A stretch of 64,000 nt of DNA from an uncultured Opitutaceae bacterium (GTDB lineage Bacteria > Verrucomicrobiota > Verrucomicrobiia > Opitutales > Opitutaceae), in contig CALFNN010000074.1 of the NCBI GenBank assembly GCA_937902925.1, positions 1 to 64,000 on the forward strand, in the 5' to 3' direction. The notes beneath the pieces were generated by a model. That model did not search any database and was not told the DNA's origin. It saw nothing but the letters and a program-made list of their open reading frames with translations. The position numbers were made by a program, and so were the translations under genes. Shown here one piece after another: positions 1 through 8,487 of this stretch. The stretch's first letter is position 1; each line of letters starts with the position of its first letter.

Positions 1-425
1 GCGGGGTTGTTCGCGACGGTCCGCGGGTTGTGGTAGTGCGACCAGAATTTCGTGTCGTAGTTGAATTTCGAGATGTTGTAGATCTCGTTCTCCGTCTCGA
101 CATTCCCGTGCTCGGTGCAACCGATGTAGATGCCCACGCGGTCCTTCGGCACGGCCTCCCAGGCCACGCCGCTGTCGGCCAGCGCCTCGCGGGCGCAGTA
201 GATCGAGATCGAACCCGCCCGCGTGCCAACCCGCACCTCCTTCTTTTTTTGGTGCCGCAACGGATCGTAGTGGCAGACACCCGCGAGTTGCGAGCCCATG
301 TAACGGATCTCGATTCGCTCGATGCCGGCGACCCCGCCCAGCAGGTTGCCGCGAAACTCGGCGAGGGAGTTGCCGTTCGGCGCGGTCAGGCCGACACCAG
401 TGATGACGATGCGCGAGTGCTGCAT
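1..425 (-). CDS. Beta-ketoacyl-ACP synthase, FabF-like (N-terminal part, cut by window edge)
   Basis: The visible 141 residues are the N-terminal half of a thiolase-fold ketosynthase. The protein starts MQHSRIVITGVGLTAPNGN, the classic beginning of KAS II enzymes, and continues through the KEVRVGTRAGSI region and an IYIGCTEHG segment. The catalytic Cys and the two His lie outside the window. KAS enzymes condense malonyl-ACP with an acyl chain in fatty acid, polyene or polyketide synthesis. The start at 425 is chosen because the conserved VITGVG strand follows directly. It is transcribed away from galE, with about 147 bases between them. Whether it serves primary fatty acid synthesis or a secondary pathway (for example aryl polyene) cannot be told from this fragment. 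Confidence 0.85.
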   Translation of the reverse strand, partial: MQHSRIVITGVGLTAPNGNSLAEFRGNLLGGVAGIERIEIRYMGSQLAGVCHYDPLRHQKKKEVRVGTRAGSISIYCAREALADSGVAWEAVPKDRVGIYIGCTEHGNVETENEIYNISKFNYDTKFWSHYHNPRTVANNP

Positions 426-572
426 GAGGGAGGAAACGGAAATCGCTAGCCAACCTCCCGCCGAAAGCAATACAACGCTCGCTTGCCCCGGGTTCGCCCG
501 TGCCGGGCGCCGATCGGTCCGCGGCGCACTGCGGCGCGGCGGATGGGTCAGTCTTTCAATTCCTTTTTATTC

Positions 573-1571
573 ATGAACGTTCTTGTCGTCGGGGGAGCCG
601 GTTATATCGGCAGTCATTGCGTCCGTCAGCTCGTCGCCGCCGGTCACCGGCCGGTCGTGCTCGACAACTTCGTCTACGGCCACCGCGGCGCCCTTACGCC
701 AGACGTGACCGTCCACGGCGGCGACCTCGGCGATGAAAGCGTCGTGAAGCGCATCCTCCGGTCCGAGAAAATCGACCTGGTGATGCATTTCGCCGCCTTC
801 TGTTACGTCGGCGAATCGGTCACCGACCCGCTGAAATACTACATCAACAACAGCGCCGACACGCTCCATCTCCTTCGCGCCATGCTTGCCGCCGGGGTGA
901 AGAAATTTGTTTTCTCATCCACCTGTGCGACTTTTGGGGTGCCCGCCACGCTGCCAATTCACGAAAACCTTCCGCAGGCACCGATCAATCCCTACGGGCA
1001 GACCAAGCTCGACATCGAAAACGCCCTGCGCGCTCTCGCGCCCGCCACGGGACTGAGCTTCGCCGCCTTCCGCTATTTCAACGCCGCCGGCGCCGCGGAG
1101 GACGGTTCCATCGGCGAGGATCACAATCCCGAAACCCACCTCATCCCCGTGGCCATCGACGTCGCCGTCGGCAAGCGCCCGCACCTTCAGCTTTTTGGCA
1201 CCGACTACCCCACTCCGGACGGCACGTGCCTGCGCGACTATGTGCACGTCGACGACCTCAGCCGGGCGCACATCGCGGTTTTCGACCAGCTCGGCACGCC
1301 GGGCGCGGCGCTGTTCTACAATCTCGGCACCGGCACGCCGACCTCCAATCGTGCCGTTGTCCGTGCCGTCGAAAAAGTCACGGGCAAAAAGGTCAACGTG
1401 GTCGAGTCCCCCCGGCGGCCCGGCGACCCGCCGGCGCTTTATGCGGACTCGACGAAAGCCCGGCGCGAACTGGGTTGGAAGGTGAAGTTCCTCGACATCG
1501 AATCGATCGTCGCCACCGCGTGGAAATGGCATTCCACGCACCCGAAGGGCTACGCCGATCGTTCGGGTTGA
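573..1571 (+). CDS. galE: UDP-glucose 4-epimerase
   Basis: A 332-aa short-chain dehydrogenase/reductase-type epimerase interconverting UDP-glucose and UDP-galactose in the cytoplasm, supplying galactose metabolism and surface polysaccharide precursors. It has the NAD-binding GGAGYIG motif at residues 7-13, the FSST segment and the catalytic Tyr/Lys pair YGQTK (Tyr141, Lys145), with the usual RYFNAAGA and DGTCLRDYVHVDDL motifs behind them. Length is normal for GalE. The frame stays open upstream to 483, but the ATG at 573 places the nucleotide-binding strand (MNVLVVGGAG) right at the N-terminus as in the family, so it is preferred. It appears monocistronic. Confidence 0.95.
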   Translation: MNVLVVGGAGYIGSHCVRQLVAAGHRPVVLDNFVYGHRGALTPDVTVHGGDLGDESVVKRILRSEKIDLVMHFAAFCYVGESVTDPLKYYINNSADTLHLLRAMLAAGVKKFVFSSTCATFGVPATLPIHENLPQAPINPYGQTKLDIENALRALAPATGLSFAAFRYFNAAGAAEDGSIGEDHNPETHLIPVAIDVAVGKRPHLQLFGTDYPTPDGTCLRDYVHVDDLSRAHIAVFDQLGTPGAALFYNLGTGTPTSNRAVVRAVEKVTGKKVNVVESPRRPGDPPALYADSTKARRELGWKVKFLDIESIVATAWKWHSTHPKGYADRSG

Positions 1572-1692
1572 GGCACAGGAAATCCTGGCCGCGGTCGACG
1601 CCCCCCGGTCCCGGAACCCGCGGTTCACGGCGGGAAAGATATTTTCCCCAAGGTCAAATCCGTAGTCGATACGGCGCGGAAAAGCCTCCAGT

Positions 1693-2139
1693 GTGTTCGT
1701 GCGGTTTTCCTGCGGACCGCATCGATTGCCCTCGTCACCCCACAGAAAACCCACCGCCTGCGAGCGCACTCGCGGTTTGCCCGCCAGCCGGTTTGTCCGC
1801 CGTGAACGGGACGGCTTCACCCTCGTGGAGATAATGATCGTGGTCGTCATCATCGGCTTGTTGGCCTCGCTGGCGATTCCCGCCTTCCAGAAGGTCCGGG
1901 TGGCGTCGCAGGACAAGGCGGTGATGAACAACGCGAGGCAGCTCGCCGCGGCGGCCGATCAATACATGCTGGAATACGGCGCCACCCAGGCGCAAAGAAT
2001 TCAACTGATCGGCGCCACGAGCTACGTAAAATCGTTCGTGACGGTGGCCCATGAGAGTTACCCCGACTGGATCACCCAGGGCGTGACGCTCACGATCACG
2101 GGGGTTGCCGGCCAGCGCACAATGACCTATTCTCCGTAG
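1693..2139 (+). CDS. Type IV pilin / type II secretion pseudopilin-like protein
   Basis: A small prepilin-like protein. The sequence GFTLVEIMIVVVIIGLLAS is the N-methylation/prepilin-peptidase signature: cleavage would fall after Gly, with Glu at +5 and a hydrophobic helix that would embed in a pilus or pseudopilus. The C-terminal ~85 residues are a short globular domain. The GTG at 1693 gives an unusually long 41-residue leader; a TTG at 1777 would give a 14-residue basic leader and may be the true start. No prepilin peptidase or secretion ATPase gene is nearby, so this is an orphan gene. Such stand-alone prepilins are common in Verrucomicrobiota. Confidence 0.8.
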   Translation: MFVRFSCGPHRLPSSPHRKPTACERTRGLPASRFVRRERDGFTLVEIMIVVVIIGLLASLAIPAFQKVRVASQDKAVMNNARQLAAAADQYMLEYGATQAQRIQLIGATSYVKSFVTVAHESYPDWITQGVTLTITGVAGQRTMTYSP

Positions 2140-2233
2140 CATCGGAACTTCCGGCCGGGACGTGCGACCCGATTCAGCCTGCACGCGGAACTATTTAGGT
2201 GAAATCGGCCCGGACAGCGCCAGACTTGGTGGG

Positions 2234-2614
2234 ATGACGGATCGACCCGCATTCAGGATTCAGCTCGATGCCACGCGCAACCTGGTCCGGGTCTCGTATG
2301 TGGGGCGGGTGACCGCCGCGGACATGGCCGCGTGTGCGGCGGAGATTGCGGCGAGCCTGCCGGCGATGCGGCCCGGATTCATCGTGGTGACCGACTTGAG
2401 CGCACTGGAGTCGATGGAATTGGACTGCGTGGCGCATTTGACGCGGATCATGGACCTGAGCAAAGCCCACGGCATCGGCACGGTGGTGCGAGTAATTCCC
2501 GATCCCGCCAAGGATATCGGCTTCAATATTCTTTCGATCGTCCACTACCGGCGCGGCGTAAAAATCGTCACCTGCGAGACATCGGCCGAGGCCGAGCGGG
2601 CGCTCGCTTCGTGA
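2234..2614 (+). CDS. Small STAS-like/SpoIIAA-like protein, function unknown
   Basis: A 126-aa soluble protein starting at ATG 2234 (MTDRPAFRIQLD). It has an N-terminal beta-hairpin (NLVRVSYVGRVTAADM), then an alternating beta/alpha pattern with FIVVTDLS and a long helix, consistent with a STAS or SpoIIAA-like fold used in anti-anti-sigma and lipid-binding proteins. No catalytic motif or transmembrane segment is visible. The fold call is by pattern only. It lies between the pilin gene and a convergent porin gene with no obvious operon partner; the frame opens further upstream to 2162, but nothing there looks protein-like. Confidence 0.6.
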   Translation: MTDRPAFRIQLDATRNLVRVSYVGRVTAADMAACAAEIAASLPAMRPGFIVVTDLSALESMELDCVAHLTRIMDLSKAHGIGTVVRVIPDPAKDIGFNILSIVHYRRGVKIVTCETSAEAERALAS

Positions 2615-2665
2615 CGTTTTTCGCTCTCGGGGCTGGACACGCCGTCCCCCAAAGGCGGACGCCAA

Positions 2666-3892
2666 TCAATACGCGGCTTTCATCCGGAGAAAAAATACCA
2701 CGGCGTCGCGCACGGCGGCGCTGCCGCCCGGGTGCCGCACGTATTGCACGTCCGGAATCAAAGTCAGGTGTCCGTTGAGCGCGACCGTGTAGTTCGCCTC
2801 GATGACTTGTTCGTAATCGGGGGCCGGTTGGCCCGGATCGGCCACGCGGGCGTTGGCGGCGAGGCGCGGGCTGAACGCTGCGTGCGCCAACCCGAGCGCC
2901 GCGACATCGGCCGGTCGCCCGGGCAACAGGCCCGTGCCGGCAACGCCGGCATCGAGCACCCAGCCCAGCGTGTTGCGGTCGGAGGGCGCAAGGCCGGCAC
3001 GGAGGAACGCGGCGGTGTAACCGGCCTCGCCCGCCTTTCCGGCCAGCGTGCACTCGCCAATCGCATAAACGCCATAGTTCGACGAATGGCTGCGCGGAAC
3101 CGCGCCAGTGATCGCGAAGGGCCGGCCCGCCGCGTCATCGCGGACGTCCGCGAAGTCTGCCGTGTGGAGCCACACGCCCGCCCGAAACCGAGCCGGACTC
3201 GCAGCCGGGGCGCACGCCACCTCGCTGATCGCAAACCAGCCTTGCGCCCCGCCCAACCGATAGTGCCAGCCATGCGGGTTGACCGTCGGATTGCCGGCGG
3301 CTGAATCGAACGTGTCGCCATCGTAGACGCCAAGCCGCCAAATCGCCGCGTCGCCGACGTGCCGCTCAAGCCGAAGCCCGGGCGCGGCGACGAAGAACGC
3401 CGGGCCGGTATTGACGGTGTTTGCCGAGATGAAAGCCGGCCAGCCGAAGACACTGTTGAAGAAGCTGGCCCCGGCTTCGGTCCCGGCGAATTCCTCGTCG
3501 GCCAGCAGCGCGCCACCACGCAACGACCACCCGTCCGCCTGTGCCTCCAGCCACCAGGAATACAACCGGACGCTGTTGTATCCCTCCATATTGCTGGCCG
3601 CGAGAAAATCCCCGAGGAACCGCTCGGTCGGCCCCCGCCCTTCCAGCGCCAGCACGCCGGCGTAGGCTCGCCAGCGCAGTGCGCCGCCGCTCGCCGCGAC
3701 CTGCTCCCAGTCGAGATGAGCCAGCCCTAGCGCGTGCAACGCGGTGCCGCGCCGTTCGCCGCCGGCCAAGCTGGCCGCCGCTTCGGCCGTGACTTCGACA
3801 CCGCCACCCCAGCCGGCGTCCGCCGCGCGCGCGGGCGCACTCGGGAAAAGCCCGAGAATCGCCAGCCAGCCGGAGAGCCGCACGGATTTCAT
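2666..3892 (-). CDS. OprB-family carbohydrate-selective porin
   Basis: A 408-aa outer-membrane protein. From the ATG at 3892 it has a signal peptide (MKSVRLSGW... ending APARAADAGW), then a region with OprB features: short amphipathic strands, the YNSVRLYSWWLEAQ segment, GVYDGDTFD, NPHGWHYRLGG, and a final strand ending VVFFLRMKAAY. OprB porins admit sugars across the outer membrane. The cupin gene lies 69 bases upstream on the same strand, suggesting a two-gene unit. The frame extends 12 codons upstream of the chosen start, but those residues precede the signal peptide. Length is typical of OprB. The sugar specificity cannot be inferred. Confidence 0.8.
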   Translation of the reverse strand: MKSVRLSGWLAILGLFPSAPARAADAGWGGGVEVTAEAAASLAGGERRGTALHALGLAHLDWEQVAASGGALRWRAYAGVLALEGRGPTERFLGDFLAASNMEGYNSVRLYSWWLEAQADGWSLRGGALLADEEFAGTEAGASFFNSVFGWPAFISANTVNTGPAFFVAAPGLRLERHVGDAAIWRLGVYDGDTFDSAAGNPTVNPHGWHYRLGGAQGWFAISEVACAPAASPARFRAGVWLHTADFADVRDDAAGRPFAITGAVPRSHSSNYGVYAIGECTLAGKAGEAGYTAAFLRAGLAPSDRNTLGWVLDAGVAGTGLLPGRPADVAALGLAHAAFSPRLAANARVADPGQPAPDYEQVIEANYTVALNGHLTLIPDVQYVRHPGGSAAVRDAVVFFLRMKAAY

Positions 3893-3961
3893 GCCGGGCG
3901 AGAATTTCGCCGCGCCGCGGCCCGTCAACGCTGCAAATGCCGTCCCGGCGGGCGGCGGCCG

Positions 3962-4402
3962 TTACTTCGTGACCTTGATGACGAGATAGAGGAACGGATT
4001 GCTCACTTCGGGCATCCAGTGCGGCACGCCCGCGGGGATGACGATGACATCGCCCTTGCCAAGATGGCGCGTCACCCCGCCCGTGATCGAATCGCCGCGA
4101 ATCTCGCCCGGACCGCTCGGCTTGCCGCCCTCCATCGTGCCGCCGGTAATGATGGTCGCGGTGCCTTCGGTCACGTAGAAGATATCGGTGTCGTGCTCGT
4201 GGATTTCCACCTTCCCGGCCATCAGGCGTCGGCCCGCCTGGATCTTGTAACTCGAATTGATCAGGAGCGGCAGCCCCTTGGCAAAAGCGTCGTCGACCTT
4301 CGCGTGGTCATAGAGGACAACGTCGGTCGGTGGCGCATCGGCGGCGGCGACGCGGGCAACGAGTCCGAAGGCGAGCAGGGTGATGAATGCGATCGATTTC
4401 AT
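3962..4402 (-). CDS. Secreted cupin-domain protein
   Basis: A 146-aa protein with an N-terminal signal peptide (MKSIAFITLLAFGLVARVAAADA) and one cupin domain. Cupin motif 1 is seen as EIHEHDTDIFYVTEG, with two His and a Glu that normally bind a metal. Motif 2 is GDVIVIPAGVPHW, supplying the third His. Small exported cupins of this kind usually bind or isomerise sugars or other small ligands, but the substrate is unknown. It is the first gene of a probable unit with the OprB porin downstream. Its start faces the divergent BtpA-family gene, so both promoters probably lie in 4403-4518. Confidence 0.8.
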   Translation of the reverse strand: MKSIAFITLLAFGLVARVAAADAPPTDVVLYDHAKVDDAFAKGLPLLINSSYKIQAGRRLMAGKVEIHEHDTDIFYVTEGTATIITGGTMEGGKPSGPGEIRGDSITGGVTRHLGKGDVIVIPAGVPHWMPEVSNPFLYLVIKVTK

Positions 4403-4518
4403 GATTTGATTTTGGGTTGGCCGGGATCTTTGCCGGCGCGAACGGACATGCTAGGAGGCCATTCGCTGCGACGGCAATCCTTGCTTGGTTTGAAGACCTG
4501 ACGGCTTATGCTGCGTCG

Positions 4519-5322
4519 ATGCCCGCCAATCGCCGACTCTTTCGTTCGCGCCAGCCCGTCATCGCCATGATTCACGTTGGCGCTCTGCCTGGGACGCCGG
4601 CGGGCGGACGCAGCCTGCGCGAGATCGAGGCGGCGGCGGTTCGCGAAGCGAAACTTTACCGCGAGGCAGGAGTGCACGGCCTGATGCTTGAGAACATGCA
4701 CGACTCGCCCTATCTCCGCGGCGGGGTCGGGCCGGAAATCGTCGCCGCAATGGCAGTCATCGCCCGCTCCGTGAAGGAAACGACACGGCTGCCGTGCGGG
4801 GTGCAAATCCTCGCGGCCGCCAACTCCGAGGCGATTGCCGTCGCGCTCGCCGCGGGCCTCGATTTCATCCGCGCGGAAGGCTTCGCGTTTGCGCACGTGG
4901 CGGACGAGGGCGTCATCCAGTCGTCGGCGGCCGCGCTGCTGCGCTACCGCCGGGCGATTGGCGCGCAGCACGTCCAGGTATGGGCCGACGTGAAGAAGAA
5001 ACACAGCTCTCACGCCATCACGGCGGACGTTGGCATCGGCGCCACGGCGCACGCCGTCGAATTCATGCGCGGCGACGCCGTGATCGTGACGGGCTCCGTG
5101 ACGGGCGAGGCGCCGCAGCTCGACGATATCCGCGCGGTGAAGCACGCCACACGCCTGCCCGTCTATCTTGGGTCCGGTGTGACCGCGGCCAACGTCGGTG
5201 AATTTCTTGGCGAGGCGGATGGCTTTGTTGTTGGGTCCGAGTTTAAAGCGGGCGGACAATGGTCCGGGGCCGTCGAGCCACGCCGCGTGAAACGCTTCAT
5301 GGCGGTCGTCACGGGGCGGTAG
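4519..5322 (+). CDS. BtpA/SgcQ family protein
   Basis: A 267-aa TIM-barrel-like protein of the BtpA family. Typical family segments are visible: AMIHVGALPGTP near the N-terminus, GVHGLMLENMHDSPY, LPCGVQILAAAN, VWADVKKKHSSHAIT and VIVTGSVTGEAP, ending with a VYLGSGVTAANV phosphate-binding-like loop. BtpA was first described as a photosystem I biogenesis factor in cyanobacteria; SgcQ is a homologue of unknown role in sugar loci, and in heterotrophs the activity is unknown. The phosphate-loop region suggests a phosphorylated ligand, which is inference. The ATG at 4519 is chosen over an upstream frame extension because MPANRRLF leads directly into the first barrel strand. Confidence 0.85.
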   Translation: MPANRRLFRSRQPVIAMIHVGALPGTPAGGRSLREIEAAAVREAKLYREAGVHGLMLENMHDSPYLRGGVGPEIVAAMAVIARSVKETTRLPCGVQILAAANSEAIAVALAAGLDFIRAEGFAFAHVADEGVIQSSAAALLRYRRAIGAQHVQVWADVKKKHSSHAITADVGIGATAHAVEFMRGDAVIVTGSVTGEAPQLDDIRAVKHATRLPVYLGSGVTAANVGEFLGEADGFVVGSEFKAGGQWSGAVEPRRVKRFMAVVTGR

Positions 5323-5449
5323 TGGGCGTCAGGTCCGACGCATCTCCATCGCGCCGTGGCCATGCAATCAGCGCAGCAGATGCGCAAATCCCGACAAGCC
5401 GCGCGGAGTCAGAGGTGGCCGGCGCTGATAAAAATCAGGGCCTACCCTC

Positions 5450-5581
5450 ATGTCACACCATCCCAAAGCTCCCTCCCACGACCAGTATCTCGACGACCGG
5501 AAAGGCATCGCCCTCGCGGGCGTGCTGCTCGCTGTCTTCGCTTTCGGAATCGCGCTGATCGTCTCCGGACTATCGCGCTGA
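5450..5581 (+). CDS. 43-aa single-pass membrane peptide
   Basis: A small ORF reading MSHHPKAPSHDQYLDDRKGI followed by a ~20-residue hydrophobic helix (ALAGVLLAVFAFGIALIVSG) and ending LSR. The hydrophilic N-terminus and single transmembrane helix give a plausible one-pass membrane micropeptide. It sits alone between the BtpA-family gene and a convergent esterase gene, whose end is 31 bases away. No family is recognised. The codon choice is as GC-rich as in the neighbouring genes, which argues for a real coding sequence, but length alone gives little statistical support. Confidence 0.5.
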   Translation: MSHHPKAPSHDQYLDDRKGIALAGVLLAVFAFGIALIVSGLSR

Positions 5582-5612
5582 CCGGCCGGCCGAACTCAGT
5601 TGCCGCCGCCTG

Positions 5613-7373
5613 TCACAGGTGCGGCTTCGGCGGCTTGTTGGGCGCATCCCACGCGTTTGCCCCGGTCTTGTGCAGTTTCCGCCGGAACACCTTGTCGCCG
5701 CACGTGGCGTAGAGCGTATCGAAGTGGGCGCCGCCGAAAACGAGGTTGGAGACGCGCCGGTTTGGCGTCGGGACGATGCATTGCACCTTGCCGGTCTGGT
5801 CGCAGATTTGAATGCCGAGCCGTGTGGCGACGTAGAGCAGGCCGTCGCGGTCGCAGCGAAGCCCATCGGCGTTGCTCTGGTCGTCGCTGTCGGCGACGTT
5901 GAGCCAGTCGAAGCGCTGCTTGTTGGCGAGCGTGCCGTCCGGCTGCACCGAATAGGCGTAAATCCAGTGCGAGCGATAGTCGTCGACGTAGAGCAGCGAC
6001 TGGTCGGGCGAAAGCGTAACGCCGTTCATGTATTTCACCGCGCCGGTGTCGACGACTTGCCTGGTGCCATCGGGCCTGATGAGCCAGAGCTTGCTGGCCT
6101 CGTTGCTCGAGTCGGGCGGCGGGTTGGTGAGGTAGATGTCGCCATTGTGTGCGACGACGATGTCATTGCCGGCGATGCCTTCCGCAAGGACGGTCAGCGT
6201 CCCGTCGGCTTCGTGACGCAGAACCCGCGGGTCCTTCATCGAGACCGAGAGCAACCGGCCCTGTGGGTCGAACGCCTCGCCGTTCGCTTTCTTCGAGTCG
6301 CCGTTGAACAGCGTCACCTGCCCGTCCAGACCGACCTTAAAGGTCTTGTTGTCGCTCATGTCGTTGAAAAACACCTCGCCCTGCGCATTGACCGCGGCGC
6401 CCTCGGTCGCCTTGTAACCCTGCCCGACAAGTTCCCAGGCCTCGCCGGGAATGAACAACGGCCCGATGCGCTCGAGCGGAAGCTGGCCCGCCTGCACCGG
6501 CCTCGGCCAATCTTTCCACAGCCAGCGAATGGCCTCGGGGAAAATCGCCGCCGCGTGGTTGCCGCTGTGCGTGCCGTGGCCCCAGACATGGTTCACTTCG
6601 TAGCCCGCGTAGACCAGCGCCCGTTCCATCAGCTGGTTCGCCATCCACCAATCGCCGGCGTAGATGTTCTGGTCGTTCTCACCGTCCTGCAGGAAGACGC
6701 GGATCGGCTTCGGCTCGACCTTGCGAATCAATCCCGGGTAGCGCATCCCCCCGCGCAAATCGGGATACGATCCGATGGCGCTGAAGACGCGGCTGAACGC
6801 CTCCGGCCTCTCCCACGCCGCCGTGAAGGCGGCAATCCCGCCGCTGCTCTGGCCTCCGATCGAGCGGTCGTTGCCGGACTGCGACAGATGGATCGGCCGG
6901 CCATCGCCCGTCGATTTCGATTCGACGGCGGGCAGGAGTTCGTCGAGCACGAAGCGCGCGTAGGCGTCGCCCAGGCCGTCGTATTCGTAGCTGCGGTTGT
7001 AATGGTCCTGCTGCGTCGCGGGGTCGCGTGCCTTGACGACGCCGGGCGTGACGAAGACGCCGACGATCACCGGCAGTTCGCCCCGCGCGATCAAGTTGTC
7101 GAAGACGACATTGGCGTTGTTCTGCAGGCCATCCTGATTCACGTGGACGCACGCGGGCTTCGCCGGATCGTATTGCCGCGGCACGTAGATGGTGACCTCG
7201 CGCGTCGTGCCGGGAAATATCTTCGAGGCGGTGAACTCGAACTTGATCAATTCTCCCTGTGGCACGCCCGGCTGGATCTTGGAGTCCGGGCCGGGCACAT
7301 AGTCGTTCAACTCGGCGGCCGGAAGCCCCTTGGTCGCGAACGCGAAAACGATGGCGGCAAGCAGGTATTTCAT
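5613..7373 (-). CDS. Secreted esterase fused to SMP-30/gluconolactonase-like propeller
   Basis: A 586-aa exported two-domain enzyme. A signal peptide (MKYLLAAIVFAFATKGLPAA) precedes an enterochelin-esterase/esterase-D-type alpha/beta hydrolase at about residues 40-300, with nucleophile motif GQSSG (Ser176) and a likely catalytic His in HVWGHGTHSG. Residues ~320-580 form an SMP-30/gluconolactonase-like beta-propeller with repeated segments such as GLRCDRDGLLYVATRLG. Family knowledge: the esterase half often removes acyl or aryl esters from plant polysaccharides; the propeller may be a lactonase. A ThuA-like gene lies 64 bases upstream on the same strand, suggesting joint expression. The substrate is not determined by the sequence. 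Confidence 0.85.
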   Translation of the reverse strand: MKYLLAAIVFAFATKGLPAAELNDYVPGPDSKIQPGVPQGELIKFEFTASKIFPGTTREVTIYVPRQYDPAKPACVHVNQDGLQNNANVVFDNLIARGELPVIVGVFVTPGVVKARDPATQQDHYNRSYEYDGLGDAYARFVLDELLPAVESKSTGDGRPIHLSQSGNDRSIGGQSSGGIAAFTAAWERPEAFSRVFSAIGSYPDLRGGMRYPGLIRKVEPKPIRVFLQDGENDQNIYAGDWWMANQLMERALVYAGYEVNHVWGHGTHSGNHAAAIFPEAIRWLWKDWPRPVQAGQLPLERIGPLFIPGEAWELVGQGYKATEGAAVNAQGEVFFNDMSDNKTFKVGLDGQVTLFNGDSKKANGEAFDPQGRLLSVSMKDPRVLRHEADGTLTVLAEGIAGNDIVVAHNGDIYLTNPPPDSSNEASKLWLIRPDGTRQVVDTGAVKYMNGVTLSPDQSLLYVDDYRSHWIYAYSVQPDGTLANKQRFDWLNVADSDDQSNADGLRCDRDGLLYVATRLGIQICDQTGKVQCIVPTPNRRVSNLVFGGAHFDTLYATCGDKVFRRKLHKTGANAWDAPNKPPKPHL

Positions 7374-7437
7374 GGAAAAAAATTCGTCGTCTCGCGCCTG
7401 ACGCCACGAATCCGGACGCGTTGGGGCGATCGCGCGC

Positions 7438-8406
7438 CTAGTTCAGCTTGTCAGCTTTGGGCGCCGGTGCTTTCGCCGGGGGCGCCACGTATTTCGGCAG
7501 GACATTCGCCTCCGGCGCAACTCTCGCGAGGTTCGGCGTCAGATCCGCATCGACGCGGCCAAGGGCCCAGTTCAGTCCGCCGGTGAGCACGGCCTGGAAG
7601 ACGGGACTCGTCCAAATGTCCTCGCGGTGGCCCATGCTCGTATAAAACACGCGGCCCTTGCCATAACGGTGAATCCACGTCGAGGGATAGGGCGCGCGCG
7701 CATACTCCGCGCCCTTCATCCCGGCCGTGTCCTGCACGAGCAGCACGTGGAGGTCCGGGGCAAAATCCTTCAACGAATACCACTCCTCCATCGGCGCGTA
7801 GTCCGCGGGCACCGCGCCGATGCCGGGAAATCCGGCGTCGGCGACAACGAGGTGCGAGCTTTGCTGCGCGCCGTGACGGATGAATTCGCCGCCCAGCATC
7901 CTGATATAGGGATCCGCCCGGTCTCCGTCGTCCAGGAAACGCTCCGGCACGTGGTCTTCGCGGCCGAACGAATGGAAGGTGTCGGTCGCGCTGTGCGTGC
8001 CGATGAACGCCTTGCCGCCGGCGACGGCGGCGAGCAGCGCCGTTTTTCCCGCCGCCGTCATCGGCGGCAATCCGTCGCCACGCGGGTCGCTCTTTTCCTG
8101 CGTCAGGTCGCCGGTCGTGTAGAAAAAATAAGCGTCGAACTGCGAAAGATATTCCGGCGTGAACAAGCTCCCGTCCTTCGAGAACGTGAAATCGATGTTG
8201 TTTTTGCCGCCGATCTCCCGGAGCACGGGAAAGGCATAGCCCTCGCGACCGTCTTTCATGCGCAGCTTGATGGCGTCGTGTTCGAAGCCGGACGACTTCG
8301 AGAAGAACAGGATCTTTTTGACGGCGGGCGTTTCGCCGGCGCCGTGCGCGAGGGGAAGGAGTGGCAATCCGAGCGCCGCGAGGATCAGGAGTGTCTTTGG
8401 GGTCAT
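7438..8406 (-). CDS. Secreted ThuA-like domain protein
   Basis: A 322-aa protein with an N-terminal signal peptide (MTPKTLLILAALGLPLLPLAHGAG) followed by a ThuA-like, glutamine-amidotransferase-fold domain. Typical segments are KKILFFSKSSGFEHD at the start, FDAYFFYTTGDLT, GGKAFIGTHSATDTF, and the late GKGRVFYTSMGHREDIW. ThuA proteins are linked to trehalose and other disaccharide use, but the enzymatic role of secreted members is unclear. It ends with a low-complexity Ala/Pro/Lys tail. It lies 64 bases before the esterase/SMP-30 gene and 81 bases after an NtrC-type regulator, all on the same strand; a regulatory link to that regulator is possible but unproven. Confidence 0.85.
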   Translation of the reverse strand: MTPKTLLILAALGLPLLPLAHGAGETPAVKKILFFSKSSGFEHDAIKLRMKDGREGYAFPVLREIGGKNNIDFTFSKDGSLFTPEYLSQFDAYFFYTTGDLTQEKSDPRGDGLPPMTAAGKTALLAAVAGGKAFIGTHSATDTFHSFGREDHVPERFLDDGDRADPYIRMLGGEFIRHGAQQSSHLVVADAGFPGIGAVPADYAPMEEWYSLKDFAPDLHVLLVQDTAGMKGAEYARAPYPSTWIHRYGKGRVFYTSMGHREDIWTSPVFQAVLTGGLNWALGRVDADLTPNLARVAPEANVLPKYVAPPAKAPAPKADKLN

Positions 8407-8487
8407 ATGATAATTAGCGACAAAAACAGGCGGGGAAAACCAGCCTCAATTTCGCCGTTGGTTGCGCCGGGGGCGCCGCCGGGCGAC

